DNA of 64,000 bases, from the NCBI RefSeq assembly GCF_000520015.2, contig NZ_CP007044.2, forward strand, positions 5,332,001 through 5,396,000, in the 5' to 3' direction. The notes under the pieces are model-generated. The model searched no databases, was not told where the DNA came from, and was given only the letters and a program-made list of their open reading frames with translations. The stretch is from Chania multitudinisentens RB-25. Lineage in GTDB: Bacteria > Pseudomonadota > Gammaproteobacteria > Enterobacterales > Enterobacteriaceae. The stretch's first letter is position 1, and each line of letters begins with the position of its first letter. The position numbers and the translations under genes are program-made. Positions 52,729 through 61,401 of the stretch are shown piece by piece.

Positions 52729-53613
52729 CTATCGGGTGACTTCTGCCTTTGCCAGTTTCTCGTAATAACACGCCAAAGCACTGTGATCGGCATTCCCAAG
52801 GCCATCGGCACGCAGTGCCTGCATCATCTCCATCACCGCTGCGGTCAGCGGCAGTTGGGCCCCCACGCCATGGGAGGTATCCAGCGCATTAGCCAGATCT
52901 TTAATGTGCAAATCAATGCGGAAACCTGGTTTGAAATTGCGATCCATCACCATCGGTGCTTTAGCATCCAATACCGTGCTGCCCGCCAGCCCACCGCGAA
53001 TTGCCTGATATACCAGATCCGGGTTCACCCCCGCTTTAGTTGCCAGCACCAGGGCTTCAGACATTGCTGCAATATTCAGCGCCACAATCACCTGATTCGC
53101 CAGCTTGGTCACATTACCGGCACCAATATCACCGGTATGTACCACCGATCCCGCCATGGTTTTCATCACTTCAAAGCAGCGTTCAAACACTTCTTTGTCA
53201 CCGCCCACCATCACCGACAACGTGCCATCTATCGCTTTAGGTTCGCCACCGCTCACAGGAGCATCCAGCATGGCAATCTGTTTGGCTGCCAGCGCTGCGC
53301 TGATTTCGCGGCTCGCCAATGGTGCGATGGAGCTCATATCAATCAACACCATGCCCGCTTTGGCACCCTCAATAATGCCATTTTCCCCCAGCGCAACTTC
53401 CCGTACTTGCGGTGAATTCGGCAGCATGGTAATCACGATATCGCTTTGTGCTGCAACAGCCTTCGGGGTCACAGCCACCTCGGCACCTAATGCGACCAAC
53501 TCGGTCACCACATCGGTATTTCGATCCATTACTACCAGTGAATAACCTGCTTTCAGCAAGTTTTTGCTCATGGGCTTGCCCATAATGCCCAGGCCAATAA
53601 AACCAATTTTCAT
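52729..53613 (-). CDS. garR: Tartronate semialdehyde reductase GarR
   Basis: NAD(P)H-dependent beta-hydroxyacid dehydrogenase reducing tartronate semialdehyde to D-glycerate. The 294-aa product has the Rossmann start KIGFIGLGIMGKPMSKNLLK, the substrate motif DAPVSGGEPKA (about 118-128), and the catalytic Lys motif GAGNVTKLANQ (Lys about 171), followed by KDLANALD. It lies 11 nt downstream of garL. Confidence 0.95.
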   Translation of the reverse strand: MKIGFIGLGIMGKPMSKNLLKAGYSLVVMDRNTDVVTELVALGAEVAVTPKAVAAQSDIVITMLPNSPQVREVALGENGIIEGAKAGMVLIDMSSIAPLASREISAALAAKQIAMLDAPVSGGEPKAIDGTLSVMVGGDKEVFERCFEVMKTMAGSVVHTGDIGAGNVTKLANQVIVALNIAAMSEALVLATKAGVNPDLVYQAIRGGLAGSTVLDAKAPMVMDRNFKPGFRIDLHIKDLANALDTSHGVGAQLPLTAAVMEMMQALRADGLGNADHSALACYYEKLAKAEVTR

Positions 53614-53624
53614 CCTGATTCCCC

Positions 53625-54398
53625 TTATTTACCACTATGTTTAAAACGATCGCACAATGCCTGCGTGGCAGTGCGGAAAACGCCAAGATCGCTGCCGACC
53701 GCCACGAACCTCGCCCCCCATTCCAGATAACGGCGGGCATCCGCTTCAGCCGGTGCCAGAATCCCGCTGGCTTTGCCGTGTGCGCTGGCGCGCTCAAAAA
53801 TATGGCGGATCACCGCCTGCACTTCCGGGTGATTAGGTTGACCGAGATATCCCAATGCCGCAGAAAGATCGCCAGGCCCAACAAAGATGCCGTCAACGCC
53901 AGGCACGGTGGCGATCTCATCCAGATTATCCACCCCTAATTGGCTTTCGATTTGCACCAGAACGGTAATCTGATCGTTAATCTGGGCGAAATACTCCGGT
54001 ACGGTGCCGTAGCCGTTACTGCGGTGTGCAACCGACACGCCGCGAATACCGGCCGGGGGATAGCGGGTTGAAGCCACCGCCTGCTGTGCTTGTTCAGCGC
54101 TTTCCACAAACGGGATCAAGAAGTTGTAAAACCCAATATCCAGCAAACGTTTGATAATAATGGGTTCATTGCACGGTGGGCGCACCACCGCAGCACTGTG
54201 GCTGCCTTTCAGCGCCATCAGCTGTGGCACAAAAGTACCAATATCATTCGGCGCATGTTCACCGTCCAGTACCAACCAGTCGAAACCGGCCAACCCTAAC
54301 ACTTCAGTGGAGATTGGGTTGGCAAGTGCCGACCAGCAGCCGATCAAGGTTTCCCCTGCAAGCAGCGACTGACGAAAACGGTTATGGCAGCTATTCAT
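53625..54398 (-). CDS. garL: 5-keto-4-deoxy-D-glucarate aldolase GarL
   Basis: Class II aldolase splitting 5-keto-4-deoxyglucarate to pyruvate and tartronate semialdehyde. The 257-aa product matches E. coli GarL from IGCWSALANPISTEVLGLAGF through VLDGEHAPND, GIRGVSVAHR, VQIESQ and GPGDLSAALG. ATG 54398 follows AGAGGA and matches the family N terminus; an in-frame codon at 54440 is discounted. The HpaI-like fold is shared with the gene at 4729, but residues and operon mark this as GarL. Confidence 0.94.
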   Translation of the reverse strand: MNSCHNRFRQSLLAGETLIGCWSALANPISTEVLGLAGFDWLVLDGEHAPNDIGTFVPQLMALKGSHSAAVVRPPCNEPIIIKRLLDIGFYNFLIPFVESAEQAQQAVASTRYPPAGIRGVSVAHRSNGYGTVPEYFAQINDQITVLVQIESQLGVDNLDEIATVPGVDGIFVGPGDLSAALGYLGQPNHPEVQAVIRHIFERASAHGKASGILAPAEADARRYLEWGARFVAVGSDLGVFRTATQALCDRFKHSGK

Positions 54399-54424
54399 GG
54401 CATTTCCTCTACCTAATAACAGGA

Positions 54425-55759
54425 TTAACGCACCAGACACGGGCGTTTATTATCAAAGACCCAGTTGGGAACCAGATATTGCATGCCCTGCGCATCATCA
54501 CGAGCCCCCAACCCATGTTTTTTATATAATTCATGACCCTGCATCAACCGATCATGATCCAATTCGATTCCCAACCCTGGCCGTTGCGGCACCGCTACGC
54601 GCCCCCCGACGATCTGCAACGGTTCCCGCGTCAGGCGCTGGTTGCCTTCCTGCCAGATCCAGTGAGTATCGATCGCCGTGATGTTACCCGGCGCCGCTGC
54701 CGCCACATGGGTGAACATCGCCAGCGAAATATCGAAGTGGTTATTGGAATGTGAGCCCCAGGTAAGGCCAAACTCATGGCACATCTGCGCCACCCGTACC
54801 GAGCCCTGCATAGTCCAGAAATGGGGATCGGCCAACGGGATATCCACCGATTGCAACTGCAACGTATGCCCCATCTGCCGCCAATCGGTGGCAATCATGT
54901 TGGTGGCGGTAAGCAGCCCAGTGGCACGGCGAAACTCCGCCATCACTTCCCGGCCAGAGAAGCCCTGCTCGGCACCGCAAGGATCTTCGGCATAGGCCAG
55001 CACGTTACGCAACTGTTTGCCGAGCGCGATCGCTTCATCCAGCGACCAGGCTCCGTTGGGATCGAGGGTAATGCGCGCTTGAGGGAAACGTTGCGCCAGC
55101 GCGGTGACCGCTTCCGCCTCCTCACAACCCGCCAGCACACCGCCCTTCAGTTTGAAATCGTTGAAACCGTATTTCTCGTAGGCCGCTTCCGCCAGGCGCA
55201 CAACGCTTTGTGGCGTTAGAGCCTCTTCGTGGCGTAGGCGATACCAATCACAGGCCTCATCTGGCTGGCTCTGGTAAGGCAACGGGGTTTTGTTACGATC
55301 GCCGATATAGAACAGGTAACCGAGCATTTCCACTGAATCGCGCTGTTGCCCATCTCCCAGCAATGCGGCCACCGGCACATTCAGGAACTGGCCCAGCAGA
55401 TCCAGCATCGCGGCCTCAATACCGGTCACAACATGAATAGTGGTACGCAAATCAAAAGTCTGTAGGCCACGCCCGCTGGCATCGCGATCGGCAAAACGGC
55501 TGCGCACCGTATTCATAACGTTTTTATATTCACCGAGAGTTCTGCCCACCACCAGCGTTTGCGCCTCTTCCAAGGTCTGACGGATTTTCTCGCCCCCAGG
55601 AATTTCGCCTAACCCGGTGTTACCAGCGTTATCCTGCAAAATCACAATATTACGGGTGAAAAACGGTGCATGGGCACCACTGAGATTCAGCAGCATACTG
55701 TCGTACCCAGCCACTGGAACAACGCGCATGGAAGTAATTTTTGGTGCGGTATTATTCAT
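54425..55759 (-). CDS. gudD: Glucarate dehydratase GudD
   Basis: Enolase-superfamily, Mg-dependent dehydratase converting D-glucarate (and L-idarate) to 5-keto-4-deoxyglucarate. The 444-aa product has the KxK catalytic pair in FKLKGGVLAG (about 205-214), metal ligands in TLDPNGAW and YAEDPCGAEQGFSGRE, NMIATDWRQM, and the catalytic His region in GSHSNNHFDIS. Its ATG overlaps the gudP stop by 4 nt. 26 nt separate it from garL. Confidence 0.95.
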   Translation of the reverse strand: MNNTAPKITSMRVVPVAGYDSMLLNLSGAHAPFFTRNIVILQDNAGNTGLGEIPGGEKIRQTLEEAQTLVVGRTLGEYKNVMNTVRSRFADRDASGRGLQTFDLRTTIHVVTGIEAAMLDLLGQFLNVPVAALLGDGQQRDSVEMLGYLFYIGDRNKTPLPYQSQPDEACDWYRLRHEEALTPQSVVRLAEAAYEKYGFNDFKLKGGVLAGCEEAEAVTALAQRFPQARITLDPNGAWSLDEAIALGKQLRNVLAYAEDPCGAEQGFSGREVMAEFRRATGLLTATNMIATDWRQMGHTLQLQSVDIPLADPHFWTMQGSVRVAQMCHEFGLTWGSHSNNHFDISLAMFTHVAAAAPGNITAIDTHWIWQEGNQRLTREPLQIVGGRVAVPQRPGLGIELDHDRLMQGHELYKKHGLGARDDAQGMQYLVPNWVFDNKRPCLVR

Positions 55760-57111
55760 TGTCCATTCCTCGTCATTGGTTTCAATTCAATACGTTTAAT
55801 CTCACCTACGATAAACAGGTAGCTGGCTACCGCCAGAAACGCATGAATACCGACATAGATCAGCGCACCGTTAAACGAGCCGGTGGTGCCGATGATGTAG
55901 CCGATGGCGATCGGCGTGACAATGCCGGAAATATTGCCGAACATATTGAACAGGCCACCGCTCAACCCGCTGATCTCTTTCGGCGCGGTATCAGCCATCA
56001 CCGCCCAGCCTAGAGCGCCCAATCCCTTGCCGAAGAATGCGGCCGCCATGATGCCCACCACCATCCACTCGGTTGTGACGTAGTTACAGAAGATCATCGA
56101 CATCGACAACAGCATCCCCAACACAATCGGTGTTTTGCGGGCGAAGGTCAGCGATTGGGTGCGGCGCATCAGGTAGTCGGAAAGCACACCACCGAGTACC
56201 CCACCGATAAAACCACAGATTGCCGGAACCGAAGCGACAAAACCGGCCTTAAGGATCGACATGCCACGCGCCTGTACCAGATACACCGGGAACCAGGTGA
56301 TAAAGAAATAGGTCATGGCATTGATACAATATTGGCCGATATACACACCGACCATCATGCGAGACTGCAATAGTTGCTTGATCTGAAACCACTTTTCGCC
56401 TTTTATTTTCGGCTGCTTTGTCTGTTTCTGATCCATGTTAACCAAGGCACCACCGGCTTCGATATAATCCAGTTCGGCCTGATTGATACTGGGGTGATCT
56501 TTAGGATCGTGTAACACCTTGAGCCAGATAAAGCTCAGGATGATACCCAGCCCCCCCATAAAGAAGAAAACGTGTGACCAACCGACCGAATGCGTCAACC
56601 AACCCATAATCGGTGCAAAGATCACCGTGGCAAAATATTGCGCAGAGTTGAAGATTGCTACCGCAGTGCCGCGCTCATGGGCGGGGAACCAGGCTGCCAC
56701 AATGCGGCTATTGCCTGGGAAAGAAGGGGCTTCCGCCAGGCCAACCAGAAAGCGCAGGGCAAATAACGCGATTACGATGCCAAAACCACTGAAGATATCC
56801 ACAAACCCTTGCAGCAAGGTAAACAGCGACCAGATGAAAATGCTCCAGAAATATACCCGTTTTGAACCAAAGCGATCCAATAACCAACCGCCTGGGATTT
56901 GGCCGATAACATAAGCCCAAGAAAACGCCGAGAAGATATAGCCCATTCCAACCGGATCAAGACCGATATCTTGGGCCATCGACGTACCAGCGATAGAAAG
57001 TGTGGCGCGATCGCCATAGTTGAACGAGGTAACAATAAACAACATCACCACGATCCAGTAACGCTTATTGGTTCTCTTAATGGCACTACTTTCAGTGCTT
57101 ATAGTAGACAT
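55756..57111 (-). CDS. gudP: Glucarate/galactarate MFS transporter GudP
   Basis: Proton symporter of the ACS family, 451 aa, about 12 spans. YWIVVMLFIVTSFNYGDRATLS opens the first span and the signature loop; GWLLDRFGSKRVYFW and ALRFLVGLAEAPSFPGNSRI are typical of GudP/GarP. ATG 57111 follows GGAGAG; a longer frame to 57144 is not supported. First gene of the operon, divergent from garD. GudP and GarP are hard to tell apart; operon linkage to gudD favours gudP. Confidence 0.92.
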   Translation of the reverse strand: MSTISTESSAIKRTNKRYWIVVMLFIVTSFNYGDRATLSIAGTSMAQDIGLDPVGMGYIFSAFSWAYVIGQIPGGWLLDRFGSKRVYFWSIFIWSLFTLLQGFVDIFSGFGIVIALFALRFLVGLAEAPSFPGNSRIVAAWFPAHERGTAVAIFNSAQYFATVIFAPIMGWLTHSVGWSHVFFFMGGLGIILSFIWLKVLHDPKDHPSINQAELDYIEAGGALVNMDQKQTKQPKIKGEKWFQIKQLLQSRMMVGVYIGQYCINAMTYFFITWFPVYLVQARGMSILKAGFVASVPAICGFIGGVLGGVLSDYLMRRTQSLTFARKTPIVLGMLLSMSMIFCNYVTTEWMVVGIMAAAFFGKGLGALGWAVMADTAPKEISGLSGGLFNMFGNISGIVTPIAIGYIIGTTGSFNGALIYVGIHAFLAVASYLFIVGEIKRIELKPMTRNGQ

Positions 57112-57339
57112 GTGCTCTCCTGAATGCAGCCTGACCCTACTCACCCTGCATAGCGGATATAAATCCTCCAGGATGAAATAGATTGGATTAAATAAATTTT
57201 CAGTATTTTTTGAGCAATTCTATTTTTACGACCCGGAAACTTTTAAACGCAATATTACTTGCTGGAGGAGAAGTATAGGCGTCATCACCCGCAGACTCAT
57301 CAGGCAACAGCCTAATATTGATGGTTATATCACGGCCAA

Positions 57340-57358
57340 TTTGTGGCATTGGCACAAA
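57340..57358. promoter_or_regulatory. Candidate operator between gudP and garD
   Basis: TTTGTGGCATTGGCACAAA pairs at 8 of 9 symmetric positions. It lies 229 nt upstream of gudP and about 350 nt from garD, in their 593-bp divergent region (57112-57704). The half-site spacing is one short for CRP. CdaR is a candidate binder because it controls these genes in E. coli; no CdaR consensus is known to me. Confidence 0.4.
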
Positions 57359-57555
57359 AGGAAGCTGACTGGCTCACGAAATTATCTGCGCTTTAAATGT
57401 TACGTGAAGCGCCTCACAGCCTACTGGTTCAATGCCAAAGAATCATGGCAAGAAAGTACAGAATATTGGTCATTTGCATAGTGATTAACCGAAGCTTGAA
57501 AATTATAATTCTGCTTGAGCAATGTTTTTTTATGCCCCAAAACACACGATAAAAC

Positions 57556-57690
57556 GTTATATTCTAAATAACTCGAGTTGCAGGATAAAAACGCCACGCG
57601 CTTTTGAACAGCGTTGTGCTGGCCCCAAAGTGGCGAGACCCAGACTTGGGCCCACTAACGCATGCAACTTGAAGTATGGCGAGTATAGGG
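57556..57690. repeat. ERIC-like element in the garD leader
   Basis: About 135 bp with ERIC termini (TTATATTCTAAATAACTCGA and GCAACTTGAAGTATGGCGAG) and a diverged centre containing CCCAGACTTGGG. It ends only 15 nt before the garD ATG, just upstream of its ribosome site, so it forms most of the garD 5' leader. Confidence 0.7.
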
Positions 57691-57704
57691 TATGTGAGGT
57701 TTCA

Positions 57705-59270
57705 ATGTCCGTAGCTAATCGTATTAACGAAACGCCGTTATATATTAAAGTCCATCCGCAAGATAACGTCGCCATTGTGGTTAATAATAACGGGCTGGCT
57801 AAAGGAGCCATATTTCCCTGTGGATTAACCTTGTTAGAACATATTCCGCAGGGGCACAAAGTGGCGCTGCAATCTATTCCCGCAGGAGGGGAGATCCTGC
57901 GTTATGGCGAAGTGATCGGTTTTGCTCTGCGGGATATCCCACGTGGTAATTGGATTGATGAATCACTGGTGATACTGCCTCCAGCACCAGAGCTGGCAAC
58001 GTTACCGCTCGCCAACCAGGTGCCAGCGGCATTACCCCCATTAGAAGGCTATACCTTTGAAGGTTATCGTAATGCTGACGGCAGCGTTGGCAGCAAAAAC
58101 CTGTTGGGCATTACCACCAGCGTCCACTGCGTAGCCGGCGTCGTAGATTATGTCGTTAAAATTATTGAACGCGATCTGTTGGCGAAGTACCCCAATGTCG
58201 ATGGCGTGGTTGGCCTCAATCATCTTTATGGCTGCGGTGTTGCCATCAACGCCCCCGCAGCGGTAGTGCCGATCCGCACTATCCATAATCTGGCACTCAA
58301 TCCTAACTTTGGCGGCGAAGTGATGGTGGTCGGCCTCGGCTGCGAGAAACTACAGCCAGAGCGCCTGCTATTAGGCACCGAAGATGTCCAACCGATTTCT
58401 CTGGATGAAAACCACATCGTGCGCCTGCAAGACGAGAAGCACGTCGGTTTTCAGTCTATGGTGGCAGATATCCTGCGCGTTGCCGAGCAACATTTGCAAC
58501 GGTTAAACCGCCGCCAGCGGGAAACGGTGCCCGCATCAGAACTGGTTGTCGGCATGCAATGCGGCGGTAGCGACGCTTTCTCCGGCGTAACGGCTAACCC
58601 GGCGGTCGGCTTTGCCTCCGATCTGCTGGTGCGTTGCGGTGCCACCGTGATGTTCTCCGAAGTCACTGAGGTACGCGACGCGGTTCATCTGCTAACGCCA
58701 CGGGTCGCCGATGAACAGGTTGGCAAGCGCTTACTGGAGGAGATGGCCTGGTACGATGATTACCTCAGTAGCGGGCAAACCGACCGTAGTGCCAACCCTT
58801 CACCCGGCAACAAAAAGGGTGGCCTGGCAAACGTAGTCGAAAAGGCCCTGGGTTCGATTGCCAAATCGGGCAGCAGTGCCATTGTTGAAGTGCTGTCTCC
58901 CGGCCAACGCCCCAGTAAACGCGGCCTGATTTACGCCGCCACACCTGCCAGTGATTTTGTTTGTGGTACGCAGCAGTTGGCATCAGGCATTACGGTACAG
59001 GTATTTACAACTGGCCGAGGAACGCCTTACGGCTTAACGGCTGTGCCAGTCATCAAAATGGCAACACACAGCGCATTGGCGGAACGCTGGCACGATCTGA
59101 TCGACATTAATGCGGGAACCATCGCCACTGGCGAAGCCACCATTGAACAAGTAGGTTGGGAATTATTTGAATTTATTCTTGCCATCGCCAGCGGCCGGAA
59201 GAAAACCTGGTCAGATCAATGGGGGCTGCACAACGCATTAGCCGTATTCAACCCCGCCCCCATCACCTGA
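57705..59270 (+). CDS. garD: Galactarate dehydratase GarD
   Basis: Fe-dependent dehydratase converting meso-galactarate to 5-keto-4-deoxygalactarate. The 521-aa product has an N-terminal SAF-like domain (about 12-85, IKVHPQDNVAIVVN) and a UxaA-type catalytic domain. It is collinear with E. coli GarD: YRNADGSVGSKNLLGITTSV, NHLYGCGVAINAP, GLGCEKLQPERL, GMQCGGSDAFSGVTANPA. ATG 57705 follows GTGAGG at 5 nt; the 61-codon upstream extension runs through an ERIC element and is rejected. Divergent from gudP, convergent with cdaR. Confidence 0.96.
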   Translation: MSVANRINETPLYIKVHPQDNVAIVVNNNGLAKGAIFPCGLTLLEHIPQGHKVALQSIPAGGEILRYGEVIGFALRDIPRGNWIDESLVILPPAPELATLPLANQVPAALPPLEGYTFEGYRNADGSVGSKNLLGITTSVHCVAGVVDYVVKIIERDLLAKYPNVDGVVGLNHLYGCGVAINAPAAVVPIRTIHNLALNPNFGGEVMVVGLGCEKLQPERLLLGTEDVQPISLDENHIVRLQDEKHVGFQSMVADILRVAEQHLQRLNRRQRETVPASELVVGMQCGGSDAFSGVTANPAVGFASDLLVRCGATVMFSEVTEVRDAVHLLTPRVADEQVGKRLLEEMAWYDDYLSSGQTDRSANPSPGNKKGGLANVVEKALGSIAKSGSSAIVEVLSPGQRPSKRGLIYAATPASDFVCGTQQLASGITVQVFTTGRGTPYGLTAVPVIKMATHSALAERWHDLIDINAGTIATGEATIEQVGWELFEFILAIASGRKKTWSDQWGLHNALAVFNPAPIT

Positions 59271-59277
59271 CCCTCAC

Positions 59278-59314
59278 CCGCGATACGCACCTATACCATT
59301 GGCGCGTATCGCGG
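59278..59314. terminator. Bidirectional terminator between garD and cdaR
   Basis: A perfect 11-bp inverted repeat (59278-59288 with 59304-59314), 7 nt after the garD stop and 2 nt before the cdaR stop. Confidence 0.8.
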
Positions 59315-59316
59315 AC

Positions 59317-60471
59317 TTAACTCTCGTCCAGTTGCAAACCGACATACAGCAGCAAACGATCGTCAAAACTGGCCAGATTCAGCCCGGTGAGCTCTGAAAT
59401 GCGATTCAGGCGATATTCAAGCGTATTCCGGTGAATATACAATGCCTTAGCGGTCGCCGTTGGCTGCACGTTATTCAGGAACCAGGTTTTTAACGTGCGC
59501 AGCAGCAGCCCGTTACTGTCCATGGCTTTCAACCGTTCCAACGGCCTGGTCAACTCGTCAGCCTGCCACCCACTGCGCAGGCTGCCCAGCAATACCGGCA
59601 ACACCAGATCCTGATAGTAATAGGCCCGTTGGCCCGGCATACGCTGTTTGCCAACCGCCATGGTTGTGTGTGCAGTTCGATAAGAACGTACCAGGCTACC
59701 TGGGCCACTGAAATAGTTACCCAGCGCAATCCGCACGCGTAATCGGCTACTCTCATTCATACGTGACAGCAGGCTTTCCACCCGCCGCCGATGATCTTCC
59801 GCATCCCAACGCCCATAGTGATTCAGCGCGGGTTTCAGCACCACCATCTCACTCAGAGAAACAATGGCGATCAGATTGTCACGCTCTGGCAGCGTCAACA
59901 AAGCCTGTAACTGCTGCAATTCGGCCATGGCACTGTCAACGCCCAACTGACCGCTGTCAACTTCAACCACTGCGGCAACGCGGGGTTGATTAGGATCAAT
60001 GCCTAACCGATGTGCCCATTCCATCAGCGCGGGTGACAACTCCTCACTACGGATCAGGTTCAGTACCAGTTCTTCGCGAAAGCGGCTATCCTGCGCCAGC
60101 ATACTCATCAATCGAGCCTGTTCCAGCATCATCTCTGCTGTCATACAGACCAGTTCACCGTACTGGCGCAGCTGCGCTGGGTTACCGGTCAGGCCAATCA
60201 CCCCAACAATTTTGCCGTCAACATGCAACGGCAGGTTAATACCTGGCCGCACACCGTGCAGATGGCGGGCCACAGCATCGTCGATATCCACGACTCTTGC
60301 CTGCGATAAAACCAACAACGCCCCTTCATGCAGCTCCCCCAAGCGCTCATGATCGCCGCTGCCAATAATCCGGCCCCGGGCATCCATCACGTTGACGTTG
60401 CTGTCAATGATTCGCATAGTGCGAGCAACAATTTCCTTGGCTAGTTTGGCATCCAGATGATATTCCGCCAT
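59317..60471 (-). CDS. cdaR: Sugar diacid regulator CdaR
   Basis: A 384-aa activator of galactarate, glucarate and glycerate genes. N-terminal diacid-recognition domain (about 1-135, LAKEIVARTMRIIDSNVNVMD, GVRPGINLPLHVDGKIVGVIG), central GGDEF-like region, and C-terminal PucR-type helix-turn-helix (about 325-380, TAKALYIHRNTLEYRLNRI). Placement beside the gar/gud genes supports autogenous pathway control. Confidence 0.94.
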   Translation of the reverse strand: MAEYHLDAKLAKEIVARTMRIIDSNVNVMDARGRIIGSGDHERLGELHEGALLVLSQARVVDIDDAVARHLHGVRPGINLPLHVDGKIVGVIGLTGNPAQLRQYGELVCMTAEMMLEQARLMSMLAQDSRFREELVLNLIRSEELSPALMEWAHRLGIDPNQPRVAAVVEVDSGQLGVDSAMAELQQLQALLTLPERDNLIAIVSLSEMVVLKPALNHYGRWDAEDHRRRVESLLSRMNESSRLRVRIALGNYFSGPGSLVRSYRTAHTTMAVGKQRMPGQRAYYYQDLVLPVLLGSLRSGWQADELTRPLERLKAMDSNGLLLRTLKTWFLNNVQPTATAKALYIHRNTLEYRLNRISELTGLNLASFDDRLLLYVGLQLDES

Positions 60472-60586
60472 GACATTCTGCCCCTGCCATTAATTGAATA
60501 GACAGCTAGCATACCGACACACATTCTCCTAAACATTGTGCATACGCCCAAATTCCTTCTGCCCCCAGAATGAGTTGTGCGGAAGC

Positions 60587-60712
60587 TCACAGTTTGGCGG
60601 CAACAAGCACATCACCACGTAGAGAAAAGACGAGTCGCGTTTCCCGCCCCAGAAGCTCATCTTCAGCAACAACCATACAACGCTGTTTTGGCACTGGCGC
60701 AATAGAAAAATA
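60587..60712 (-). pseudogene. Remnant of an ABC-transporter ATPase C terminus (TOBE-like)
   Basis: A short open segment on the minus strand ends in a natural stop and reads YFSIAPVPKQRCMVVAEDEL followed by LGRETRLVFSLRGDVLVAAK. This resembles the TOBE domain closing sugar-type ABC ATPases (MalK/UgpC pattern: V..LG.ET....L.G..L.A). Upstream codons are unlike a protein and reach a stop at 60743-60745. Probably the last fragment of a deleted gene; too short for certainty. The remainder of 60472-61228 is AT-rich without visible genes. Confidence 0.35.
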
Positions 60713-61193
60713 TCCCTGTATCAAGAAAAGTAAATAAAACCACTATGTTAAACTGATAATGGTTACATTCATGTCTCTACAGATTTATCCATTTTAGGAC
60801 TGGCAACAATATCCTAGAAAATATCACCAAGAAGAAACGAAACAAAAAACACGCCGAAAACCTACTCTTATCATAATAAATATTAACATATTAGTAATTT
60901 AAATAACATTATCCACACTCGCTATTAATCAAAGAAGCTGATGTTTTTCTCCAAGATTAAAATAAATATTATTCTCTATTGTAAAAACAACTCATAAAAC
61001 GAGAACAATAAAAATGATACAGATCAATTTTAGTGCCAAGGCTCTTTGCGGCGTTCAAACTAAAGTTGGTTAAATAGTATTTCCGTAATCTATAACACCC
61101 TAGATTATCATCAACATTTATAATAATAACCGCAGGTAATGAACCTTATCCAAATCAATTTAATAAAATAGTTAAATTTTAGAGAAAAACACA

Positions 61194-61222
61194 TTGTCAA
61201 TTTGGGGAAATAATACTATTAA
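61194..61222 (+). promoter_or_regulatory. Sigma-70-like promoter of the ArcZ-like RNA
   Basis: TTGTCA (61194-61199), 17-bp spacer, TATTAA (61217-61222): 5 of 6 and 4 of 6 matches to the -35 and -10 consensus. Expected start is near 61229. Confidence 0.55.
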
Positions 61223-61228
61223 TTAAAA

Positions 61229-61302
61229 GTATTAATGATTTCCCTGGTGTTGGCCTTTGGCACCCTTACTCAATGAAACGGTATTGAGTAAGGGATTTTT
61301 TT
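61229..61302 (+). ncRNA. Candidate small RNA with exact ArcZ seed
   Basis: A compact plus-strand unit with no coding gene. GATTTCCCTGGTGTTGGC (61237-61254) is identical to the conserved seed of the Hfq-dependent sRNA ArcZ, as I remember the E. coli sequence. It is followed by CTTTGGCACCC and a strong intrinsic terminator (12-bp stem 61263-61274 with 61283-61294, 8-nt loop, T7 at 61296-61302). The predicted RNA is about 74 nt, near the size of processed ArcZ, with the seed close to its 5' end. The location, between cdaR and a surE-like gene, is not the arcB locus of canonical arcZ. So this is either a second ArcZ-like RNA or a relocated one. Confidence 0.7.
61263..61302 (+). terminator. Strong intrinsic terminator of the ArcZ-like RNA
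   Basis: A perfect 12-bp stem CCCTTACTCAAT / ATTGAGTAAGGG, 8-nt loop, A then seven T. It faces the plus strand, where no upstream CDS exists for more than 2 kb, so it must serve a non-coding transcript. Confidence 0.9.
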
Positions 61303-61401
61303 GCTATCAAACACCAGCTTATGCTCTCTGCTCATGCTGCCGGGCGTTCAAAAGCGAGAACCATGGCTTGAGGACTTCTCAGGTTCAGCATAGCCGATAA
61401 G

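Noticed and set aside
57340..57358. CRP site in the gudP-garD region
   Set aside because: The TGTG/CACA half-sites are one base too close for CRP; kept only as a general operator candidate.
57522..57704. 61-codon N-terminal extension of garD
   Set aside because: Runs through an ERIC-like repeat, has no homology to GarD, and a good ribosome site precedes ATG 57705.
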